From the NCBI GenBank assembly GCA_021639365.1, contig JAJXHK010000001.1, forward strand, positions 133,671 to 197,670: DNA of 64,000 nt, read 5' to 3'. The notes beneath the pieces are model-generated. The model was given only the letters and a program-made list of their open reading frames with translations. It made no database searches and had not been told where the DNA came from. The DNA is from Collinsella aerofaciens (GTDB lineage: Bacteria; Actinomycetota; Coriobacteriia; Coriobacteriales; Coriobacteriaceae). Each line of letters begins with the position of its first letter. Position 1 is the first letter of the stretch. A program made the translations under genes and the position numbers. This document shows positions 58,902 through 64,000 of the stretch, piece by piece.

Positions 58902-59945
58902 TTACTCGAAATATTGAAACTTATTCGTTGAAAACGCGAATGTTACGACGAAGCCTTCGCCGGGCTCGGATGCCGCGGTGACGTCGATGCCCATCTTGGA
59001 GCATAAACGCGCCACCAGGTAGAGGCCGATGCCCGTTGCGCGCTTGGTGGTGCGGCCGTTGTCGCCGGTAAAACCTTTCTCGAACACGCGCGGCAGGTCG
59101 GCCGCGCTCACGCCGCAGCCGTTGTCCGCGACGGTAAGCTCGATGCGTTCGCTCGCCAGGCCCTCGTCCAGCAACGCGCCCGAAAACACGATCTTTGCGC
59201 CGTCCTCGCGCGCATATTTAATGCTGTTCTGAATGAGCTGACCCAGAATAAACTCGAGCCACTTCTCGTCGGTAAAGATCTCAAAGTCGAGGTTCTCGCA
59301 CACCGGCGCCACATGTGCCGCGATAAGTTCGCGCGCGTTGGCTTTAATCGCGCCCGTCACCAAGGTCTTGAGATCCCAACGGCGAATCAGGTAGTCGCGC
59401 TCCACGACTTCCGAGCGCGCATAGTACAGTGCCTGGTCGATATAGCGCTCAACGCGAGCCAGCTCGCGACCCAGGTCATCCACACGCGACAGGTCGTCTT
59501 CGCTGCCGTCCAGGTTTTCAAGAATCAGATGGGCTGCCGCCAGAGGCAACTTGGCCTCGTGGACCCAGCTTTCGATATAGTCGCGATAGTCGTCGGTCTG
59601 GCGCCGGCCTTCGGCAACCTCGTCGCAGGCAGCTTTGCCCACCCGGCGCAGGACTTCGTATTCGAGCTCGCCCTCGGCATAGGTCGGACACTGCACCATC
59701 TCCTGCACCCATGCGGGGCTTTCCAGCTCCTCGGCCGCGCGCTCCAGCTGGTGCAAAAATCGACGACGACGCGCGTACTCGATCACGATGCCGAGCATGC
59801 CAAAGATAAAGGACACGCCGACCGCCACGACCACGATGGAAGCGGGTGCCCCGGCGACCGTCAGCACAAAGCAGCTCAACAGCACGCCGCACGTCCACAC
59901 GGCGACGGGAAGCAGCGCATCTTTGAAGAATTTGCTAAACGACAT
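58902..59945 (-). CDS. Sensor histidine kinase, intramembrane-sensing (BceS-like)
   Basis: 347-aa kinase with two membrane helices (about 10-30 and 36-56) joined by a very short outside loop, so no extracellular sensor. The dimerisation box is YIESWVHEAKLPL with phospho-His about H129. ATPase motifs: LIQNSIKYA (N box), VADNGCGV (G1), GRTTKRATGIGLYLV (G2). This architecture matches BceS/BraS kinases, which sense through a BceAB ABC transporter. No such transporter is in the window. Ten bases after the response regulator stop; same operon. Confidence 0.92.
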   Translation of the reverse strand: MSFSKFFKDALLPVAVWTCGVLLSCFVLTVAGAPASIVVVAVGVSFIFGMLGIVIEYARRRRFLHQLERAAEELESPAWVQEMVQCPTYAEGELEYEVLRRVGKAACDEVAEGRRQTDDYRDYIESWVHEAKLPLAAAHLILENLDGSEDDLSRVDDLGRELARVERYIDQALYYARSEVVERDYLIRRWDLKTLVTGAIKANARELIAAHVAPVCENLDFEIFTDEKWLEFILGQLIQNSIKYAREDGAKIVFSGALLDEGLASERIELTVADNGCGVSAADLPRVFEKGFTGDNGRTTKRATGIGLYLVARLCSKMGIDVTAASEPGEGFVVTFAFSTNKFQYFE

Positions 59946-59954
59946 AGCTGGCAC

Positions 59955-60626
59955 CTAGACCGAATAGCCTTGGCCGCGATGCGTGATCAGATACCCCTTG
60001 ACGCCGATTTTTTCGAGCGTCGTGCGCAGGCGGTTTATGTTGACGGTGAGCGTGTTGTCGTCCACGAAGGCATCGGAGTCCCACAGGTCCTGCATGATGG
60101 CCGAGCGCGAGACGATCTTGCCCGCGCGGCTCAAAAGCAGCGAGAGAATGCGCAGCTCATTTTTGGTGAGCTCGGTGCTGTCGCCGGTCGCCGTGTTGGT
60201 GACCATAGAACGGGCGAGGTCGAGCTCCAGCCCCTTGTGGACGAGCGTGCTGCGCTCGCCGGCAGCGGCGGTGCGTCGCAGCAGTGCGTTAATGCGCGCC
60301 ACAAGCACGCGGGCGCTGTAGGGCTTGGGGACAAAGTCGTCCGCGCCGAGCGTCATGGCCATGACCTCGTCGATCTCGGTCGTGCGCGACGTGAGGACGA
60401 TGATGGGAACCTCGGATTCGCGGCGGACTTCGTGGCAGATATGCTGGCCGTCTTTGACGGGAAGCGTCAGGTCGAGCAATACCAAGTCGGGTGCAGCGGC
60501 CAGGATGTCACGCGAGACGTGCTCGAACGATTCGCAGGCCTCGACCTCAAAACCGGCACGGGCAAGGATGTCGGCAAGCTCACGACGAATGGGCTCGTCG
60601 TCCTCAACGATATAGATTAGCGCCAT
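59955..60626 (-). CDS. OmpR-family response regulator (BceR-like)
   Basis: 223-aa regulator. Receiver: IYIVEDDEPIRRELADIL with phospho-Asp in VLLDLTLPVKDG (about D52), conserved Thr/Ser in IVLTSRT and Lys in FVPKPYS. The C-terminal winged helix includes LTKNELRILSLLLSRAGKIVSR, DDNTLTVNINRLRTTLEK. It is the partner of the kinase downstream. Nearby uppP is a logical but unproven target. Confidence 0.95.
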   Translation of the reverse strand: MALIYIVEDDEPIRRELADILARAGFEVEACESFEHVSRDILAAAPDLVLLDLTLPVKDGQHICHEVRRESEVPIIVLTSRTTEIDEVMAMTLGADDFVPKPYSARVLVARINALLRRTAAAGERSTLVHKGLELDLARSMVTNTATGDSTELTKNELRILSLLLSRAGKIVSRSAIMQDLWDSDAFVDDNTLTVNINRLRTTLEKIGVKGYLITHRGQGYSV

Positions 60627-60803
60627 GAATTCCGCTCCCCTCTTGGTTGTCTTGTCCCATTATGACCGCGAAGCCGCAGGCACGCGCCCCACGCGGCACC
60701 AAGGTGACAGAACTGTTCGCGAACGAAAGCGTTTGGCTCGCCCCTCGCTCGCAACGGGCGCGGGGATCAAATGATTATTAAATCCCCGCCCCAGAAAAAT
60801 CAT

Positions 60804-61511
60804 TTAGCGGCGGGCGCGGAGCTTTTCGTAGCCGTCGGCGAAGAAGGCGACCGTGGCGGCGTCCGCCTCGGCGGCATCGGTATCGTCGGCGGGGACCACG
60901 CCGTGCTCGTCGCTCACCAGGAACAACGCGCCCTTGAGCTGAGCGGGGATGTCTACGCGCGTGACCGGGATGTCCTTGGTCTGGGCCAGCTGTTCGATGA
61001 GCGTCGCCGTGCCGCACAGGCACTCGTCCGCCGGCGCCACAAAGGCCAGCTCGCCGTCGTTGACGGCAGCAAGCAGCTCGGGCGCCACGCCGGTTTCGTC
61101 GGCCTCGGAACGGGCCTCGGCAGAGCGGGCACGCAGCGCCTTGGCTGACGTATCGGCGAGCGGCTCGTACTCCCCCACTGTCATGGCGGCGTTGCCGTTG
61201 ATGTCGATCACCAGCATGAGCACGCCGTCGTGCGCGGTATAGTCGCCCTCGGCTAGCGACCACTCAACGTGCTGTTTGGCCCAGCTGAGCATGTTATGGG
61301 TAAGCGGCTCGCCCTGCACCAGGCGCTCGGACAGTGCGCGAATGTGACGGTTGAGCATGGGCACCTTTTTGTTGGACATGCGCCAACGACAGACAAGCGC
61401 GGGCTTGTCGAGCGTAAACTTCTCGACCGCCTCCTGATTGGCGCAAAAGTCCTCGTACACACGCTGATCCTCGGCATTGCCAAACAGCTCGGCATCATCA
61501 ATCTGGGGCAT
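60804..61511 (-). CDS. Hypothetical protein
   Basis: 235-aa soluble acidic protein that I do not recognise. The N-terminal half (DKPALVCRWRMSNKKVPMLNRHIRALSERL, WAKQHVEWSLAEGDYTAHDGVLMLVIDINGNAAMTVGEYEPL, in pieces) looks alpha/beta; the C-terminal half includes DECLCGTATLIEQLAQTKDIPVTRVD. ATG at 61511 follows GAAAGG by seven bases. No membrane segments. Lies between the two-component system and purH. Confidence 0.75.
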   Translation of the reverse strand: MPQIDDAELFGNAEDQRVYEDFCANQEAVEKFTLDKPALVCRWRMSNKKVPMLNRHIRALSERLVQGEPLTHNMLSWAKQHVEWSLAEGDYTAHDGVLMLVIDINGNAAMTVGEYEPLADTSAKALRARSAEARSEADETGVAPELLAAVNDGELAFVAPADECLCGTATLIEQLAQTKDIPVTRVDIPAQLKGALFLVSDEHGVVPADDTDAAEADAATVAFFADGYEKLRARR

Positions 61512-61551
61512 GGTTGTACCTTTCGTGTTAGTCATTCCGTCCTCTTATACC

Positions 61552-61589
61552 AAAAAGACGGCCCCCCCAAACGGAGCGACCGTCTTTTG
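61552..61589 (-). terminator. Intrinsic terminator, purH side
   Basis: On the minus strand AAAAGACGG pairs with CCGTCTTTTT around an 18-base loop, with TTTTT at the 3' end. Confidence 0.75.
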
Positions 61590-61628
61590 CAGAGATTATT
61601 TTGACGATATGGCCAGGCGACCGATCAA

Positions 61629-61658
61629 CTTAATGGGATAGAACAACATCCCATTAAG
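61629..61658. repeat. Short perfect inverted repeat
   Basis: CTTAATGGGAT and ATCCCATTAAG flank GAACAAC-like spacer (8 bases). It lies between purH and the hypothetical gene, next to element H. Confidence 0.7.
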
Positions 61659-61666
61659 GGTTTTCC

Positions 61667-61749
61667 AAGTGCCCGAGATTGCCCCGAAAGAGGAGCGCCG
61701 CGTACTAAATGTACGCAAGCGACGGTTTGAGGGGCAAGGTCGGGTGCTT
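61667..61749. repeat. Long hairpin element H
   Basis: 83 bp. Outer arms AAGTGCCCGAGATTGCCCC and GGGGCAAGGTCGGGTGCTT pair with a few mismatches; an inner GCGTAC-TAAAT-GTACGC hairpin sits at the centre. Immediately downstream of the purH stop. Confidence 0.8.
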
Positions 61750-61758
61750 GGGAAAGCC

Positions 61759-63366
61759 CTAGTGCCTAAAATGCCTGGCACCCGTGAAGACCATCGCAAT
61801 GCCGTGCTCGTTGCAGGCCTGGATGCTCTCGTCGTCGCGCTTGGAGCCGCCGGGCTGAATGATGCAGGTCACGCCGTGCGCGGCAAGCACGTCGACGTTG
61901 TCGCGGAACGGGAAGAACGCGTCGCTTGCGCAGGCAAAGCCGCCCTTCTCCACGCCCTCGCGTTCGCAGAAGTCCTCGGCGCGCTCACAGGCAAGCAGTG
62001 CAGAGTCAACGCGGTTGGGCTGACCCGGGCCCATGCCAATGCCGGCCTTACCCTTGGAGACCAAGATGGCGTTGGACTTGACGCCCTTACAGACCTTCCA
62101 GGCAAACTCGAGCTCGGCCATCTCGGCGTCGGTGGGCTTGCGGTCGGTGGGGAACGTAAAGGTCGCGGGATCCTCGGTCACGTGGTCGACCTCCTGCACC
62201 AGCATGCCGCCGTCGATGGAGCGCAGCTCCACTTGGGCACCGTGGTCCACGCCGCCGGTAGCCAGCACGCGCAGGTTGGGGCGCTTGGCCATGCGCTCGA
62301 GCGCCTCGGCGGTATAGCTCGGGGCGATGATGACCTCGACGAACTGCTTGTTCTGATCGGCAAAGTGCTCAACCAGCTCATAGGGAACCTCGCGGTTGCA
62401 GGCGATGATGCCGCCGAAGGCGCTCTTGGGATCGCAGGCGAAGGCGCAGTCGTAGGCGGCCGTGATGTCCTCGGCGACGGCGGAACCGCAGGGGTTCTGG
62501 TGCTTGAGGATCACGCAGGCCGGCTCGTCGAACTCGCGGACCAGGTTCCAAGCGGCATCGGCATCCAGATAGTTGTTGTAGCTGAGCGGCTTGCCCTGGA
62601 TCTGCTCGGAGCCCACAAGCGGGAACTGAGAGCTCGCGGTGTTCTCGCAGCCCTCGGCAAAGCGGTAGACCGTAGCCTTTTGCTGAGGATTCTCACCATA
62701 GCGCAGGTCGTCGACCTTCTCCAGCGAAATCTCGAGCTTGGCAGAGGTGTCCGCCACGTCACTTGCCTGGGCGGCAAGCCAACGGGAGATAGCCGTGTCG
62801 TAGGCGGCGGTGGTCTGGTAGACCTTCACCTGCAGGCGACGACGGGTGGAAAGCGTGGTGCAGCCACCGGTCTCGTGCATCTCGGCCAGGACGGCATCAT
62901 AGTCGGCCGGGTCGGAGATGACGGTAACGCTCGCGGCGTTCTTAGCGGCGGAGCGCAGCATAGAGGGACCGCCGATGTCGATGTGCTCGATGGCGTCCGC
63001 AAAGGTGACCTCGGGGTTGGCGACGGTCTTCTCGAACTCGTACAGGTTGACGACGACCAAGTCGATCAGCTTAATGCCGTGCTGAGCGGCCTCCTGCATG
63101 TGCTGCTCGGAATCGCGGCGGGCCAGCAGCGCGCCGTGAACCTTGGGGTGCAGGGTCTTAACGCGGCCGTCCATCATCTCGGGATAGCCCGTGAACTCCT
63201 CGATGGGGGTTACGGGAACGCCCGCGTCCTCGATGGCACGAGCCGTGCCGCCCGTAGAGATGATCTCGACGCCAAAGTCATCGACCAGCGTCCGTGCGAA
63301 ATCGACGACGCCCGTCTTATCGGTAACCGAGATCAACGCGCGCGCGATCTTCACATCAGATCCCAT
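61759..63366 (-). CDS. purH: Bifunctional AICAR formyltransferase/IMP cyclohydrolase
   Basis: 535-aa PurH performing the last two steps of IMP synthesis. The N-terminal cyclohydrolase domain (about 1-200) has ALISVTDKTGV, STGGTARAIEDAGV, MDGRVKTLHPKVHG and DLVVVNLYEFE. The C-terminal transformylase has RYGENPQQKA, VILKHQNPCGSAV (catalytic Lys-His) and ASDAFFPFRDNVD. AGGAGG five bases before ATG. Monocistronic, divergent from the GNAT gene. Confidence 0.97.
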   Translation of the reverse strand: MGSDVKIARALISVTDKTGVVDFARTLVDDFGVEIISTGGTARAIEDAGVPVTPIEEFTGYPEMMDGRVKTLHPKVHGALLARRDSEQHMQEAAQHGIKLIDLVVVNLYEFEKTVANPEVTFADAIEHIDIGGPSMLRSAAKNAASVTVISDPADYDAVLAEMHETGGCTTLSTRRRLQVKVYQTTAAYDTAISRWLAAQASDVADTSAKLEISLEKVDDLRYGENPQQKATVYRFAEGCENTASSQFPLVGSEQIQGKPLSYNNYLDADAAWNLVREFDEPACVILKHQNPCGSAVAEDITAAYDCAFACDPKSAFGGIIACNREVPYELVEHFADQNKQFVEVIIAPSYTAEALERMAKRPNLRVLATGGVDHGAQVELRSIDGGMLVQEVDHVTEDPATFTFPTDRKPTDAEMAELEFAWKVCKGVKSNAILVSKGKAGIGMGPGQPNRVDSALLACERAEDFCEREGVEKGGFACASDAFFPFRDNVDVLAAHGVTCIIQPGGSKRDDESIQACNEHGIAMVFTGARHFRH

Positions 63367-63643
63367 GCAGTCCTCCTGTCTGGTACGCCGCCGTGCTCTG
63401 TGAGTCGGTGATACGTCGATCTGCAGCGCTCGCGCAGCGGCATTGAAAATACTGATTCAATGTAGCGCATCGAGCGCATCGATGCACCCCGCAACGGGCG
63501 CATGTGCAGAAAAAGTTTGCGAGCAGAGGGGATGGGCACGGCACCGGGCACGGTGAGTTCATGGAACACAGGGGCACCATAATTAGATGCCAATAGCGTG
63601 GTAGAACTGTGCTCGATATGCATCCGCAAAAGAAAGAGGCACC

Positions 63644-64000
63644 ATGGTCTCGCGGGTTCTCTACCGACCGTTTGATACCGAAGACTTCGACGCCATCGCG
63701 CTGATTCTGCAGCAGCTTTGGCATAACAATTCGGATAACGATGAGTACAACCGCCTTGAGGCCGCGTGCGACCTCGCCTATTGCCTTTCGTCATCGACGT
63801 TTTCGCAGGTTGCCGTAATCGACGGTCAGGCGCGTGGCATTTCGCTCGCGCGTGCGGGACAGAGCTCCGGCGCCACCGTTAAGGAACATTGGATGGATAC
63901 CGAACGCGCGCTGCTTTCGCAGATGCGCGAGCTGGAGCCCGATGTCTGCGCCGAGTATCTCTCGTTTGTGCGCGCAACCATCCGAACCAACAACCGCCTG
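63644..64000 (+). CDS. GNAT-family acetyltransferase (3' truncated by window end)
   Basis: Open from ATG at 63644 (AGAGG upstream) to the window edge, 119 codons without a stop. It reads MVSRVLYRPFDTEDFDAIAL, then LWHNNSDNDEYNRLEAACDLAYCLS, FSQVAVIDGQARGISLARAG. The R-P-F/D-x-x-D start and the VAVIDGQARGI strand resemble the N-terminal half of GNAT acetyltransferases; the acetyl-CoA motif would lie beyond the window. The substrate is unknown. Confidence 0.7.
   Translation, partial: MVSRVLYRPFDTEDFDAIALILQQLWHNNSDNDEYNRLEAACDLAYCLSSSTFSQVAVIDGQARGISLARAGQSSGATVKEHWMDTERALLSQMRELEPDVCAEYLSFVRATIRTNNRL

Noticed and set aside
1..64000. CRISPR arrays, prophage, IS elements and rRNA
   Set aside because: No regularly spaced repeats, phage structural or integrase genes, transposase frames or rRNA motifs were seen.

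Overview
The window looks like a chromosomal segment of a Collinsella-type gut coriobacterium (Actinomycetota). That assignment is inference. It rests on a GC-rich coding style (about 60% by eye), clear AGGAGG-type ribosome sites, several GTG/TTG starts, many sugar PTS genes beside LacI/GntR/DeoR regulators, an archaeal-type topoisomerase I, and a long-tailed RicT. There is no rRNA, CRISPR array, phage gene or transposase. One tRNA gene (Thr, anticodon CGT) is present.

Region 1 (1-9870) holds two paralogous lactose/beta-galactoside modules. Each has a LacI repressor on the minus strand facing away from a two-gene plus-strand operon: a 6-phospho-beta-galactosidase (GH1, LacG-type) and a lactose-family PTS EIICB. 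The gene order is swapped between the two modules. Both are bounded by copies of a ~60-bp palindromic repeat, and neither has an EIIA gene. A LacR-like DeoR regulator and a galactose mutarotase follow (9870-11891).

Region 2 (12217-23205) is an amino-sugar cluster best read as N-acetylgalactosamine/galactosamine use. It contains a mannose-family PTS (EIIA-YajC-EIIB-EIIC-EIID), a HutC-type GntR regulator, AgaS deaminase/isomerase, an NagA/AgaA deacetylase, a LacC-type tagatose-6-phosphate kinase, a LacX-like mutarotase, a NanQ/YhcH-type protein and a flavodoxin. It also carries an orphan EIIB whose catalytic His is replaced by Tyr, and a 3' remnant of a second nagA. The two regions would meet at tagatose-6-phosphate, feeding LacC. 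The PTS and agaS promoters carry matching TGGT-N4/5-ACCA operators. Three sugar promoters share paired ACCGYTYAC-like boxes spaced exactly 21 bp, resembling LytTR sites.

Region 3 (23906-39981) is housekeeping plus small systems: a DUF2975/XRE pair, a membrane-anchored SurA-like protein, isocitrate dehydrogenase with a HEAT protein and a dehydrogenase carrying a His/Cys-rich tail, DegV, HPF, a solute-binding lipoprotein, a DUF559-like protein, ComF, RicT, HolB, Tmk and a zinc-ribbon membrane protein.

Region 4 (40123-64000) has topoisomerase I, HypB/HypA with TatC/TatA, a STAS protein, an aspartate aminotransferase, NhaA, Mn-pyrophosphatase, ROK glucokinase, a GntR regulator, ManA, a PcrA helicase, UppP, UspA, a BceS/BceR-like two-component system, an unknown protein, PurH and a truncated GNAT gene.

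Intergenic DNA is unusually rich in long inverted repeats of several unrelated families. These are the main structure that genes do not explain.
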